From: a virus
Virus record (IMG/VR): IMGVR_UViG_3300045974_000102
Location: 51,883-115,882 of that record
DNA length: 64,000 bases
Reading direction: 5' to 3' (one strand)
A program made the position numbers and the translations under genes. Shown here one piece after another: positions 19,805-28,302 of this stretch (the first letter of the stretch is position 1; the number at the start of each line of letters is the position of its first letter). Below the pieces are notes generated by a model. It was not told the origin of the DNA. It searched no databases and saw only the letters and a program-made list of their open reading frames with translations.

Positions 19805-20104
19805 CTATATCTCCTGATTAGCTACGTCTCTCATATATAGTGAATATATGACAGCCTGCACAAAGCCATCATTAGCAGGCATAATAACAGAGTCATCAAC
19901 TGGGTTTATAATAGTAAGTGAGTTTGATATATCACTCATTGCAACAGTCTTGCTGCCGCCTGGTAGAGAAGACTGCACTCCATCCTTATCTATTATCCAT
20001 TCAAGTTCAAAAGTAACAGATGGAATTCCGTCTTTAGGGTTGTTAATAATTACTTGATGCGCCCTTCTATAGCCGCTTACTTTGTCTAGTTTATCTAAAA
20101 CCAT
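19805..20104 (-). CDS. Small virion-block protein, unknown
   Basis: 99 residues with strands around VTFELEWIIDKDG and a Ser/Gly turn. SD AAGGAGCTTCAA precedes ATG 20104. No recognised family. Context (fibre block) suggests a structural or adaptor role only. Confidence 0.35.
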   Translation of the reverse strand: MVLDKLDKVSGYRRAHQVIINNPKDGIPSVTFELEWIIDKDGVQSSLPGGSKTVAMSDISNSLTIINPVDDSVIMPANDGFVQAVIYSLYMRDVANQEI

Positions 20105-20136
20105 TTGAAGCTCCTTATTAATCTTACTATTGATAA

Positions 20137-20580
20137 CTATGGCCTCTCTACTGGTGATATTGTAGCGTTTATAATAATGTCCGCCCTTCCTGCAGCTAAA
20201 ATTCCATATTGCTCTAGTGTCTGTAGTCCAGTTAATAGTTCAGGCAAATCTAAATCAACATAATTTGCCATTGTTATTTTATTGAAAAAATATCTTAATG
20301 TAGCTGCCGGAACTGTTGCTCCAATGCTTCCTAAGTCTATAGCAATCGCCTCTTCAGGCAACAGTCTATTATAGAATGCAAGCTTAGTTATATACCGTGT
20401 ATTACTAACATCTGCCAAAGCAATAACTGCCTCTCCTGAACTTTCAAACCAATACCACCCATCTTGGGGATAAGTATAAGTGTCTTTATCTTCTCGATTA
20501 AGGGATACTGTAGGTGTGTCTACAAAATTTGGTGCGTATTCTAACTGATCTACTACTTTATAAAACCCTGATGTATCCAT
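20137..20580 (-). CDS. Fibre-block protein, unknown
   Basis: 147 residues when started at ATG 20580, chosen for its SD GGGAGA; an upstream in-frame ATG at 20610 overlaps the preceding gene. The first half is beta-rich (KDTYTYPQDGWYWFESSGEA) and the second half helical (LLPEEAIAIDLG, LDLPELLTGLQTLEQYG). No family recognised. Probably a small adaptor or appendage subunit. Confidence 0.4.
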   Translation of the reverse strand: MDTSGFYKVVDQLEYAPNFVDTPTVSLNREDKDTYTYPQDGWYWFESSGEAVIALADVSNTRYITKLAFYNRLLPEEAIAIDLGSIGATVPAATLRYFFNKITMANYVDLDLPELLTGLQTLEQYGILAAGRADIIINATISPVERP

Positions 20581-20591
20581 TTTATTCTCCC

Positions 20592-22124
20592 TTATCCACT
20601 TACTGTCCAACCCTTGGCTGTTGCTATGGTTCTAGTGCAACCAGCTGACCCAGGATTATTTGTTATTGTTACTATCTGACCTGTTGTGTTACCAAGCGCA
20701 GTAAATAAATTATTTAATGCTGCTGCTCCGAGAATAGAATTTGAAATGGAAATATTTCTAGTAACTTGTATAGGAGCACTTGTTAAAGACCAGCAGCTGG
20801 AGAACATGCTAGTAAAGGCAGTTCCTGTTGCTGATAACATATTAAAAGATGGTATTGCATACAAAGAATAACAGCTGGTGAACATACTGGTAAATAGTGT
20901 TCCTGAAGATAGATTAAATAATGGAACTGTTTGTAAGGTATAGCAACTATTAAACATATTACTGAAATTTGTTCCTTTACTAGTATTGAACAATGGAACT
21001 CTTTTTAAAGAATAACATTGCTGGAACATAGCTGCGAAGTTTGTAGAATTTCCTGTATCATAGAGCGGAACAGTTTCCAAAGAAAAACAACTCGTTAGAA
21101 AATTTTGAAAGGTATTTCCTAAGGATGTATTTAGTAATGGAGCTTTTTGTAAACTATAACAGTTGGTGAACATACTGGTAAAGATTACACCGTGCGATGT
21201 ATCGAATGACGGGACTGTTTGTAAACTATAACAGTTGTTGAACATACTACCGAAAGCTGAGACGTTAGCTGTATTAAGTAGCGGAACTATTATCAAATTC
21301 CAGCAGCCCTGGAACATAGTAGTAAAGATTTGTGCTGCTGATGTATTGTATAATGGAACTGTTTGCAAGCAATAGCAGGTAGCGAACATGGATGTAAAAT
21401 TTATACCTGAAGATGTATCCAAAAATGGAGCTACTACTAAAGAATAACAGTACCAGAACATCTGGGTAAAGTTTATTCCATGTTCCGTATTAATTGAAAC
21501 TGACTGCAAAGAATAAAAGTTGGCAAACAGATTAGTGAAGTCTGTCTGAGCATTTGTGCCAATCCATATAAATTCTTCTAGGATACTGTGGCTCCATACA
21601 GCGGAGAACGTTGCTAAGGTACCAGCATTATTCAAAGCCATCTTGCATGATAACCATTTACTGAATCTGGTATTAGTTAGAGAGGTAGGTGTGCCAAGAT
21701 TAATGCTAGATAATGTTTGTCCTGCTTGCGGAGTAACGACTATTAGAGCCTGTCGATATCCACGACTGCACCACGAGCCAGAAGGAACTCCAGCATAGAC
21801 AAGGTTATGTTGAACTGTAATGCCAGACGCTACATTTTCTGAAGTTCCATCCCCCCAGTCTACATGATAAGCCCCAGCTGCAGCTAAAGTCACATAGTTG
21901 GTATCATAACTGAATACTGCATAAGAGCCAGCGAATATTTGGTCAGTATCAACAATCGTAGGAAAAGTAATCCAATCATCTGGACGAGCCCAGGACTCTT
22001 TAGTTCCAGTAATAATATTGCCCCATATGCCTTGTGCCTGTAATTCTTGCTGATTCTCTATAGGGAAAATTCCACCTAAGCCTGGTCTGCGATAACCAAT
22101 GCTACTAGAATCTGTTCGTCTCAT
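20592..22124 (-). CDS. BspA/DUF285-type repeat adhesin (tail fibre)
   Basis: 510 residues. An N-terminal region with a PKD-like strand (AYHVDWGDGTSEN) is followed from about residue 195 to 460 by roughly ten tandem units of 23-24 residues matching FTSMFxxCYSLxxVPLFNTS. This is the DUF285/BspA-like leucine-rich-type repeat known from bacterial surface adhesins and some phage and mobile-element fibres. The C-terminus (NNLFTALGNTTGQIVTITNNPG) resembles the cap of such proteins. The regular solenoid and its position make host-surface binding likely. Underlying DNA repeats (for instance around 21147 and 21219) give scope for unit gain or loss by recombination. Confidence 0.75.
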   Translation of the reverse strand: MRRTDSSSIGYRRPGLGGIFPIENQQELQAQGIWGNIITGTKESWARPDDWITFPTIVDTDQIFAGSYAVFSYDTNYVTLAAAGAYHVDWGDGTSENVASGITVQHNLVYAGVPSGSWCSRGYRQALIVVTPQAGQTLSSINLGTPTSLTNTRFSKWLSCKMALNNAGTLATFSAVWSHSILEEFIWIGTNAQTDFTNLFANFYSLQSVSINTEHGINFTQMFWYCYSLVVAPFLDTSSGINFTSMFATCYCLQTVPLYNTSAAQIFTTMFQGCWNLIIVPLLNTANVSAFGSMFNNCYSLQTVPSFDTSHGVIFTSMFTNCYSLQKAPLLNTSLGNTFQNFLTSCFSLETVPLYDTGNSTNFAAMFQQCYSLKRVPLFNTSKGTNFSNMFNSCYTLQTVPLFNLSSGTLFTSMFTSCYSLYAIPSFNMLSATGTAFTSMFSSCWSLTSAPIQVTRNISISNSILGAAALNNLFTALGNTTGQIVTITNNPGSAGCTRTIATAKGWTVSG

Positions 22125-22483
22125 TAAGAAATCTCCTCATATGAAGCAATTGCCTCAAGATAAGAGTTTAGGTCCGCTGTAACACGGAGATCATCACCTT
22201 CTTCAAGATAAATAGGTATATCCTTACCTATTACAATAAGTGTTGATTTAGGAGGAACAGATATCATATATGCTAATCTATAAGCAACTGATGAGCGATA
22301 TATGTCAACTGTTATATTACCATTCAGAGTTCCATTCACATTAGCTATAGAAAGTCCATTTATCTTTAATACTTTACCACTAGCTTCTGGATTAGTAATT
22401 ATTGTCTGTGCTGAATTAGTGACAGCTAGAACTGCTGTTTTGCCAATAATTGTAGTGACATTTACTATATTAGGTGCTGCCAT
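22124..22483 (-). CDS. Small fibre-block protein
   Basis: 119 residues, beta-rich (KTAVLAVTNSAQTIITNPEASG, then LKINGLSIANVNGT), without cysteine or membrane span. Start ATG 22483 is 2 bases from the collagen-like gene stop; its stop overlaps the DUF285 gene start by 1 base. The strand pattern resembles phage capsid or tail decoration jelly-rolls, but no family is certain. Confidence 0.35.
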   Translation of the reverse strand: MAAPNIVNVTTIIGKTAVLAVTNSAQTIITNPEASGKVLKINGLSIANVNGTLNGNITVDIYRSSVAYRLAYMISVPPKSTLIVIGKDIPIYLEEGDDLRVTADLNSYLEAIASYEEIS

Positions 22484-22484
22484 T

Positions 22485-24263
22485 TTAGCCTCCGAAGACT
22501 ATGGACATTGCTATTGCTTTTCCTGTAGATAAGCCACCACTAAATGAGCCACCACTAGATGGCTGCGCTAAAGTATTTATCCATAGCATACCTTCTATTG
22601 GCGATGGTGGTGCTGATGCTGAGATGATTATTTGATTGCCTTGAGGACCAGCACTTCCTGATGCGCCCTGCGGACCGATAGCTCCTGAGGCACCCTGAAA
22701 GCCCTGTGCGCCAGTTCCAGCAGGCCCTTGAAAACCTTGTGGTCCAATAGTGCCAGACGCTCCTTGTGCACCAGCAATAGACAATCCTGAGGCACCTTGA
22801 GTGCCCTGAAAGCCCTGCGTACCTTGGTTACCGCTGGCACCTTGCGTTCCAGTTCCTGTAAGTCCTTGGAAGCCTTGTGGTCCAATAATTCCAGATGCAC
22901 CCTGATTGCCCTGAAATCCCTGAGGGCCCGCTGCTCCGCTAGCTCCTTGTGTGCCAGTTCCGGCAAGTCCCTGAAAGCCTTGAGGCCCCATTGCTCCTGA
23001 TGCGCCTTGTGTGCCAGGTCCTCCAGAGGCACCCTGTGGCCCGGTAATAGAGAGACCAGAAGCACCCTGTGTGCCTACCCCAGTAAGTCCTTGGTATCCT
23101 TGTGGACCAATAGCTCCGCTTGCTCCCTGAAATCCCTGTGGACCAGTGGAACCAGAAGCGCCTTGGTTGCCAGTAAGACCAGTTAGTCCCTGTAAACCTT
23201 GAGTGCCCTGATTTCCACTAGCCCCTTGAGGACCAACTACGGTAATGCCTGATGCACCCTGAACGCCTATACCACTTGCACCTTGAAAACCTTGAAAGCC
23301 CTGAGGTCCTGGTCCTCCCGATGCACCTTGTGTCCCATTATTGCCATTAGCACCTTGGGCTCCTTGAGAGCCAGAGGCACCAGTCAGGCCTGTTAAGCCT
23401 TGAAAACCTTGATATCCTTGAGGGCCCTGTATAGTCCCAACATTATTCCAATAAGTGCCTGTCCATACATATAAATTACCAACTACTAGATAGCTATCTC
23501 CTGGAGCACCAGATGGGTGTGCTGCAACAAGAGCACCAGATGTAGCATAAGAGCCAAGTATAGATACACCTGTGCCAGCTGAACCTTGATTACCTTGTGT
23601 TCCTGTGCCACCTGAGGCACCCTGGTATCCTTGAAAGCCTTGATATCCCTGGCTTCCTTGGTTGCCTGATGCTCCTTGATATCCCTGGAAGCCACGTAAA
23701 CCAGAAGCTCCTTGTGTGCCATCAATACCAGAAGCGCCTTGGAAACCTTGAAATCCTCTTAATCCAGATGCGCCTTGAGTTCCTACTAGGCCACTTGCTC
23801 CCTGAAAACCTTGAGGACCTGTAATAGATAGACCAGATGCACCTTGAGTTCCTGCAAGGCCTTGTAATCCACTTGCGCCCTGAAACCCTTGGTAACCCAT
23901 AGCACCAGATGCTCCCTGAGCTCCTGGGGCACCTTGTGGGCCTGTAATGGTTAATCCTGAAGCTCCCTGAGTGCCCTGGAAACCTTGTGGGCCTGTAGCG
24001 CCTGAAGCGCCTGATGTAGATAGTATTTTCCAGTTAGCATTTGCGATACCACCAACTAGTTGATAATTCCCACTTGCAGATACTACATATACAAGCATAC
24101 CTTCACGGCGTCTTTCAGTGGTTATATTGTCACGCTCAGTTAGATCTGCGACTTCTCTATGTCCACCTTTACCATATAAAGAGTCGTGAACAGGATAGAC
24201 GTCTGTCGTATCTGATGGTGCTATAAATCCGCCTACACGGACTGATCCTGGTATAGTAGCCAT
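22485..24263 (-). CDS. Collagen-like fibre protein
   Basis: 592 residues. The N-terminal about 85 residues form a non-repetitive attachment domain. Gly-X-Y repeats then dominate, mostly GPQGFQGASG/GTQGASG type, with Pro at X but mainly Gln/Ala/Ser elsewhere, implying a triple helix without hydroxyproline. The helix is interrupted near residues 235-280 by a compact segment (APGDSYLVVGNLYVWTGTYW), a short beta module also seen inside other collagen-like phage fibres. The C-terminal 45 residues (SAPPSPIEGMLWINT, then GGSFSGGL) form a small cap. Such proteins give flexible trimeric fibres. The nucleotide repeats are not a CRISPR. Confidence 0.85.
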   Translation of the reverse strand: MATIPGSVRVGGFIAPSDTTDVYPVHDSLYGKGGHREVADLTERDNITTERRREGMLVYVVSASGNYQLVGGIANANWKILSTSGASGATGPQGFQGTQGASGLTITGPQGAPGAQGASGAMGYQGFQGASGLQGLAGTQGASGLSITGPQGFQGASGLVGTQGASGLRGFQGFQGASGIDGTQGASGLRGFQGYQGASGNQGSQGYQGFQGYQGASGGTGTQGNQGSAGTGVSILGSYATSGALVAAHPSGAPGDSYLVVGNLYVWTGTYWNNVGTIQGPQGYQGFQGLTGLTGASGSQGAQGANGNNGTQGASGGPGPQGFQGFQGASGIGVQGASGITVVGPQGASGNQGTQGLQGLTGLTGNQGASGSTGPQGFQGASGAIGPQGYQGLTGVGTQGASGLSITGPQGASGGPGTQGASGAMGPQGFQGLAGTGTQGASGAAGPQGFQGNQGASGIIGPQGFQGLTGTGTQGASGNQGTQGFQGTQGASGLSIAGAQGASGTIGPQGFQGPAGTGAQGFQGASGAIGPQGASGSAGPQGNQIIISASAPPSPIEGMLWINTLAQPSSGGSFSGGLSTGKAIAMSIVFGG

Positions 24264-24272
24264 GTAGTCCTC

Positions 24273-25346
24273 TTAGCTTATAATAATGCCTACAGCTCCG
24301 CCCATTACATTGGTTGACCTGTGAACATTATAGTTAGTTACAATTCCATTTGCATTAGTTACAGAGACTGTATAGACTGCTTCAAATGGTATGTCTAGAT
24401 TTGTGCCAGAGTCCTTGAAGGAAGTAGCTGTGCCTAATACAGATGGGTAGCTTAAATACTTATAACCGCCTGCAGCAAATGAATATGTTGCTGCAAGGCC
24501 TGCCGACAAGCCTGGTATTCTTAATGCTTTAATATTTGCTTCAGCAAGAGACGTAAGTGCGCTTTCACCATAATACCTCATCCATTGCCAAGAAACTGCA
24601 TAATCTCTTATGAAATTAGCTGACTGAGTATTAGTTCCTGTTATTCTCCAAGTATTAGAGGTAGCAGTTACTTTCTGCACTGAACCCATCGCCAACACTT
24701 CAGTTCCGTCATTTAGCAGACTGGAACCCAGTGTGGAGCTTCCAGTAATGTCTTGTATCATTATGCTATTAGTATTTATATTGCCTGGATTTGTAGTGCC
24801 CCAAGTGAATGTTTTGGAGCCTGAAATAGTCGTGCCTACTTCAACTGGTGTAGATACGCCTGTAATGCCGAATGAGTTGAAGGCTGGGACTTGATATGGG
24901 TAGAGTAGTGAGTCCCACATTTGTGTCATTGTCTTATTAGAAAAAGTTGTATTTTGTGCTATACCGCCTATAGCTGTTGGAACTAATGTGGCATTAGTAT
25001 ATGTTGGTGCCGATACTACTGTTTTATAAGTTCCATCGTCAGATAAAAATGTAGAGCCACTACCTGCTGCTGTAATGACATCTAAGGTTGTTTTATTTAA
25101 GTGTGAATGTCTTGCTGAGGTATTTAGAGCTATATCTGAGTGAACAAAGGCTCCTAAGTGTGTTGCTACAGCACCACTAGCGGCACCTGATGCATCTGCA
25201 CCTATAGTAGCCGCTGTTATTGTTATAGCCTCTATGCCTGTTTCATCTGTCTTAACTCTAAGCCACTTACCACCTGAGCCAGTATAAGTTGTCAAAGTAT
25301 CAAGTAGGTCAGTAAACTTTCTATACGCTCTGTTGATAATACTCAT
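24273..25346 (-). CDS. Tail fibre/appendage protein
   Basis: 357 residues. The N-terminal region (YTGSGGKWLRVKTDETGIEA) and the LGAFVHSDIAL, HSHLNKTTLDVITA and FLSDDGTYKTV segments resemble linkers found in many phage fibres. The C-terminal half is beta-rich and ends GGAVGIIIS. It lies between the collagen fibre and a group of small basic proteins. No enzyme motif. Confidence 0.5.
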   Translation of the reverse strand: MSIINRAYRKFTDLLDTLTTYTGSGGKWLRVKTDETGIEAITITAATIGADASGAASGAVATHLGAFVHSDIALNTSARHSHLNKTTLDVITAAGSGSTFLSDDGTYKTVVSAPTYTNATLVPTAIGGIAQNTTFSNKTMTQMWDSLLYPYQVPAFNSFGITGVSTPVEVGTTISGSKTFTWGTTNPGNINTNSIMIQDITGSSTLGSSLLNDGTEVLAMGSVQKVTATSNTWRITGTNTQSANFIRDYAVSWQWMRYYGESALTSLAEANIKALRIPGLSAGLAATYSFAAGGYKYLSYPSVLGTATSFKDSGTNLDIPFEAVYTVSVTNANGIVTNYNVHRSTNVMGGAVGIIIS

Positions 25347-25360
25347 TACCTAACCCTAGC

Positions 25361-25387
25361 GTGCCGCTACTTATTTGGTAGCGGCAC
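25361..25387 (-). other. Intercistronic hairpin
   Basis: A perfect 10-bp stem GTGCCGCTAC/GTAGCGGCAC with a 7-base loop lies between the 60-residue gene and the fibre gene. There is no U-tract on the minus strand, so transcript processing or partial attenuation is more likely than a full stop. Confidence 0.6.
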
Positions 25388-25400
25388 TTGTTGTGGGATA

Positions 25401-25583
25401 TTACTTCTTGTCACCTTTGCCAGAAATGCCAACTACCATAGTATTCTGCATGCCGCTTTTCTTTCCGCCAGTAGTCTTAGCTCCAGCCATTGCGTGCTGT
25501 GAACCGGAAGTCTTCATTTTGCCACCAGTAACTAGTGGTTTGTTTCCGCCTGATGCTGTAGTTTTCTTACCCATTTTTGCCAT
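25401..25583 (-). CDS. Small basic Lys/Gly-rich protein
   Basis: 60 residues, mostly Lys, Gly, Thr, Met and Ser, highly basic and probably disordered (MAKMGKKTTASGG start, GISGKGDKK end). Good SD (AGGAGG) upstream. Similar short basic proteins often sit near capsid genes and may bind DNA inside the head, but nothing in the sequence proves this. Confidence 0.5.
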   Translation of the reverse strand: MAKMGKKTTASGGNKPLVTGGKMKTSGSQHAMAGAKTTGGKKSGMQNTMVVGISGKGDKK

Positions 25584-25598
25584 GTTATTTATGCCTCC

Positions 25599-25715
25599 TT
25601 AGCACTTTTTCTTGTCTTTCATTGGCTTGCTGCTTTTGCAAGCGTCTGTTGTCTTCTCTTTACTGCCACTTGTCTTCTCTTTCTTTGCGAAAGGATTTGG
25701 TTTCTTAGTTGCCAT
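25599..25715 (-). CDS. Very small Lys-rich protein
   Basis: 38 residues starting MATKKPNPFAKKEK and ending KDKKKC, with about one third Lys. SD AAAGGAGAAAC precedes ATG 25715. It lies between two other short genes with no extra space. Probably disordered and nucleic-acid binding; no family recognised. Confidence 0.55.
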   Translation of the reverse strand: MATKKPNPFAKKEKTSGSKEKTTDACKSSKPMKDKKKC

Positions 25716-25726
25716 GTGTTTCTCCT

Positions 25727-26266
25727 TTATTCAGGTAGTTGGAAGTTAACAATGTCTACGCTAGTGCCTTGGCGGTTAGCGTCGGAGTTAAGATAAATAG
25801 TAATAGTGCAGTCACCTGCTGGGACAACAAATGAGATATCACTCCAGTTAGTAAAAGGCTGTGCCTTAGTGCCTGGGAATGGTGCATTCCAAGCCTTGCC
25901 AGCTACACTACATTCATCAACCCCATTAACTTTCTTTGTAATATAAATGCTAATAAACTGATAGCTAAGTGCAGCACATCTAGCTTTCAGTGTAGCAGTT
26001 CCACCTTTACTGCCGACAATAGACTTTTCAAGTTGGTATTGATTGCCTGTAGTCTGTCCGACTGGCATATAAGGTAGCTGAGGCGGATTCCAATACTTGC
26101 CTGGATGCGCACTTAGGCCTACTTCGCCAGAAGGGCCGATATTGGGGAAGCTGAATGTTGGTGGATCAGCTTTTGGTCTTGCTGGCCCAGTTGACTGGTC
26201 CCATGTTCCATTATTAAGTGTTAGTTTCCATCCACTTAGATCGCCTTGATTAAATTGTGCTTTCAT
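25727..26266 (-). CDS. Galactose-binding-like/carbohydrate-binding domain protein
   Basis: 179 residues. The fold suggested by DLSGWKLTLNNGTWDQS near the start, a middle YQLEKSIVGSKGGTATLKA and the C-terminal SFVVPAGDCTITIYLNSDA is the nine-strand jelly-roll of galactose-binding-like/CBM domains: a fuzzy match based on WSDISFVVPAG-type spacing. There is no signal peptide. It could be an accessory binding domain on the capsid or tail. Confidence 0.45.
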   Translation of the reverse strand: MKAQFNQGDLSGWKLTLNNGTWDQSTGPARPKADPPTFSFPNIGPSGEVGLSAHPGKYWNPPQLPYMPVGQTTGNQYQLEKSIVGSKGGTATLKARCAALSYQFISIYITKKVNGVDECSVAGKAWNAPFPGTKAQPFTNWSDISFVVPAGDCTITIYLNSDANRQGTSVDIVNFQLPE

Positions 26267-26281
26267 AAACTCTCCTTAGTT

Positions 26282-26524
26282 TTACTTCCCCATTTTTACA
26301 CGGAAAAGTGCGTGACATCCACTCATTAGTTGCTGTGAGCCTCTTTTAAGTTCACCTGCTGGAGCAAATGGTATGTGTAAATCTTTTTCTTCTATGGCAT
26401 TAGCTTCAGACGTTGCAAAGCATCTTGGGACGTTATCATGTATATTATCATGATGCTCTTGCCAAGCTAACATTGATGTTACGAAGACTAATAATAATAG
26501 TGTTACAATGAGCATTTTATTCAT
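26282..26524 (-). CDS. Small protein with N-terminal signal or membrane anchor
   Basis: 80 residues from ATG 26524. Residues 3-20 (KMLIVTLLLLVFVTSMLA) form a strong hydrophobic segment after a short start, followed by a His/Asp-rich stretch (WQEHHDNIHDN) and a polar C-terminus with two Cys. This is a signal peptide or single anchor with an exported tail of about 55 residues. An exported protein inside the virion operon is unusual; a lysis accessory or metal-binding envelope protein are possibilities, neither proven. Confidence 0.55.
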   Translation of the reverse strand: MNKMLIVTLLLLVFVTSMLAWQEHHDNIHDNVPRCFATSEANAIEEKDLHIPFAPAGELKRGSQQLMSGCHALFRVKMGK

Positions 26525-26531
26525 ATTAGTC

Positions 26532-26720
26532 CTAGTGCTTCCAGCGCTTTGCATTTAAAGCGAATGTAGCACGCTTGCGCTGTAGTGTAGTAGACTTTGG
26601 ATTAGCCATTACAGATTTAGCATGTTGCTGCACTGTCTGCCCTGCGCGTTTAGCTGATGCTGTAAATTTACCTTTGTTCTCAGGCTTTATGCTGATTTTG
26701 TCTTCGATCTTCTCTGCCAT
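26532..26720 (-). CDS. Small basic phage protein
   Basis: 62 residues, basic. The end QRKRATFALNAKRWKH preceded by HAKSVMANPKSTTL resembles a short conserved motif (HAxxVLxNPxAxxxxKKRAxFAxNAxxW) that I recall from many phage small proteins of unknown role. SD GGAGGGC before ATG 26720; overlaps the HNH gene by 34 bases. Confidence 0.6.
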   Translation of the reverse strand: MAEKIEDKISIKPENKGKFTASAKRAGQTVQQHAKSVMANPKSTTLQRKRATFALNAKRWKH

Positions 26721-26959
26721 TTTGCCCTCCCTACCATTAGATCTTTAAGCTCAGGATGTTTCTCCACGTGACACTTAAGACATAATGTTATACCATTTTC
26801 TATAGTATACCTCAATTTTGGATATTCTTTATAACTTTTTATATGGTGTGCGTGCATATAACGCTTTTTACCAGTATTACCGCATTCTCTACACATATAA
26901 CTATCTCTTAACTTAACAGCCTTAGCCCACATTATGTGCTTAAGTGAGCGCTTCTTCAC
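26687..26959 (-). CDS. HNH endonuclease
   Basis: 90 residues, GTG start at 26959 abutting the preceding stop. A textbook small HNH: C23-x2-C26, HAHHI with H36/H38/H39, NGITLC (N55, C60) and KCHVEKH (C63, H64, H68), giving two zinc-binding CxxC pairs and the beta-beta-alpha metal core. It could be a free-standing homing nuclease or a packaging-associated HNH like those next to terminases; its place among head genes allows either. Confidence 0.85.
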   Translation of the reverse strand: MKKRSLKHIMWAKAVKLRDSYMCRECGNTGKKRYMHAHHIKSYKEYPKLRYTIENGITLCLKCHVEKHPELKDLMVGRAKWQRRSKTKSA

Positions 26960-26965
26960 TTAAGC
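26938..26965 (-). promoter_or_regulatory. Inverted repeat over HNH start codon
   Basis: GCTTAAGTG (26938-26946) and CACTTAAGC (26957-26965) are perfect 9-bp complements with a 10-base loop. On the minus-strand RNA the stem contains the GTG start of the HNH gene and the stop of the gene before it. Translation of the HNH gene would then need ribosomes to open the stem, coupling it to the upstream gene and keeping it low. Confidence 0.5.
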
Positions 26966-27889
26966 GCCAGAAGTAGTTAAATATACTTTTAGTGTATCAC
27001 CTGCAATATTGCAATAATAGTTAAGTGGAACAGATAGTCCTGTCTCTATGTCGTATCGTCTAATGTTTATGTATCTAGATACATCTTGGTCTGGATTTAA
27101 GTTCTTATTAAATCTAATAACAATTGGGTTGCACTTAGTGTTGTTTACTGATTCATGATCTGGAATGGTTGAAATAACTCTAAGTGGAATAGCGTGGTCC
27201 GATAGTGTGTGTATAATTGTAGACGTTGGTGTTGTTATTGTATATTTTGATGTAGTGAAGTCTATTTTAAGTATAGACTTAGTGCCTTCGGCTTTATAGC
27301 AATCAAAAGAGATAGTATCATTGTGTAGCCAAGTTCCATTGAGCGAAATTGTAATATCGCCAAGGTTTATAGGTTGATTAATGATATATGAAAATGCACC
27401 AAGATAAATACCATTTTTTAATACGTCTAGCGAGCCAGAGCTTGCTATTGTAATAGAATATGTAGCACTAGAGCTTCCAGTGTATGGACTTAGAACATTA
27501 ACTGTGCCTGAACTACTTTTTGTGAAAGCACTTATTGTAGACTTAGAAAGATACCGTAAGGGATCATTTCCTGGCAAAACTGTAAGATAATACTTCTTAT
27601 CTGCTACTAAACTTACAGTTGGAGATATTTTTACCTTGCTGCCTTCTATAGTAAAATTAAATGGAAAATAAGTATATTCACCAGATGTATCAAGGACATC
27701 GCTCCATTGATTGTCTAAGATAGACAATTCAGGCCCAGTCCATAGTCCATTTGTTAACGTATATAGTGCTATACCATTTTGAACAGTAAAAGGGTCAATT
27801 GGCTGATTAAACTCTATTTCTATTTTTGTATCAAGCGGCACACTAATGCTGCCTGCTAATGGTGTTGAGTTTAGTGCTAATAAATCCAT
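26960..27889 (-). CDS. Bacterial Ig-like (Big_5/SbsA-type) domain protein
   Basis: 309 residues. Two regions share the pattern of SbsA-type Ig-like domains: SIS-VPLDTKIEIEFNQPIDP at about 15-33 and NTKCNPIVIRFNKNLNPD at about 260-277, each followed by a strand-rich half. The middle (SSGTVNVLSPYTGSSS, NQPINLGDITISLNG) is a further beta sandwich. There is no signal peptide. Ig-like domains on phage heads or tails often help weak binding to glycans or mucus. Located one gene from the capsid, it is a candidate head decoration protein. Confidence 0.6.
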   Translation of the reverse strand: MDLLALNSTPLAGSISVPLDTKIEIEFNQPIDPFTVQNGIALYTLTNGLWTGPELSILDNQWSDVLDTSGEYTYFPFNFTIEGSKVKISPTVSLVADKKYYLTVLPGNDPLRYLSKSTISAFTKSSSGTVNVLSPYTGSSSATYSITIASSGSLDVLKNGIYLGAFSYIINQPINLGDITISLNGTWLHNDTISFDCYKAEGTKSILKIDFTTSKYTITTPTSTIIHTLSDHAIPLRVISTIPDHESVNNTKCNPIVIRFNKNLNPDQDVSRYINIRRYDIETGLSVPLNYYCNIAGDTLKVYLTTSGA

Positions 27890-27901
27890 TATCTGCTCCG
27901 A

Positions 27902-28285
27902 TTAAATGTAAATCGCGTCTTCTTCATCATCGTGAAGGCCAAAGAGGACTATGCCGTCTTCTGCGTCAGCAACTGGGGATAAAATCATTCCTTGACCATC
28001 ATAGCCCTGCTTAATCTCTATAGTCTCAATAAATTCTTCTTCGAACTCTTTAAGCCCTGCATTACTTACATTAGCATACAGACTTACAAGCTTATGAAGT
28101 TTTCTATAGTAAATTTCGTCTAAAGACGTAGAGAGTTGGTCCATTACCTGTCTATAGACCCTATCGGGAATATCAAAGGCATATCTGAGAATAGCATATG
28201 TAGATACTTGATCTTCAAGCATTCTATCCATCTTTGATAGATCTTGTTTAAATGAAAGCCATTTTAGATTAATTACGAAAACCAT
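27902..28285 (-). CDS. Head-proximal protein, unknown
   Basis: 127 residues from ATG 28285, which has SD AGGAG 8 bases upstream; an in-frame ATG at 28303 has none. Mostly helical (YAILRYAFDIPDRVYRQVMD, LKEFEEEFIETIEI) with an acidic end (LHDDEEDAIYI). No family recognised; position right after capsid suggests a head completion or connector role. Confidence 0.4.
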   Translation of the reverse strand: MVFVINLKWLSFKQDLSKMDRMLEDQVSTYAILRYAFDIPDRVYRQVMDQLSTSLDEIYYRKLHKLVSLYANVSNAGLKEFEEEFIETIEIKQGYDGQGMILSPVADAEDGIVLFGLHDDEEDAIYI

Positions 28286-28302
28286 ATTTATACTCCTGTC
28301 CA

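Noticed and set aside
20592-22124. Diversity-generating retroelement target
   Set aside because: No reverse transcriptase gene and no adenine-rich template repeat in the window; repeats are explained by the DUF285 solenoid.
22600-24010. Dense short DNA repeats resembling a CRISPR or satellite
   Set aside because: Unit length is a multiple of 9 bases and translates throughout as Gly-X-Y collagen repeats; there are no spacers of constant size.
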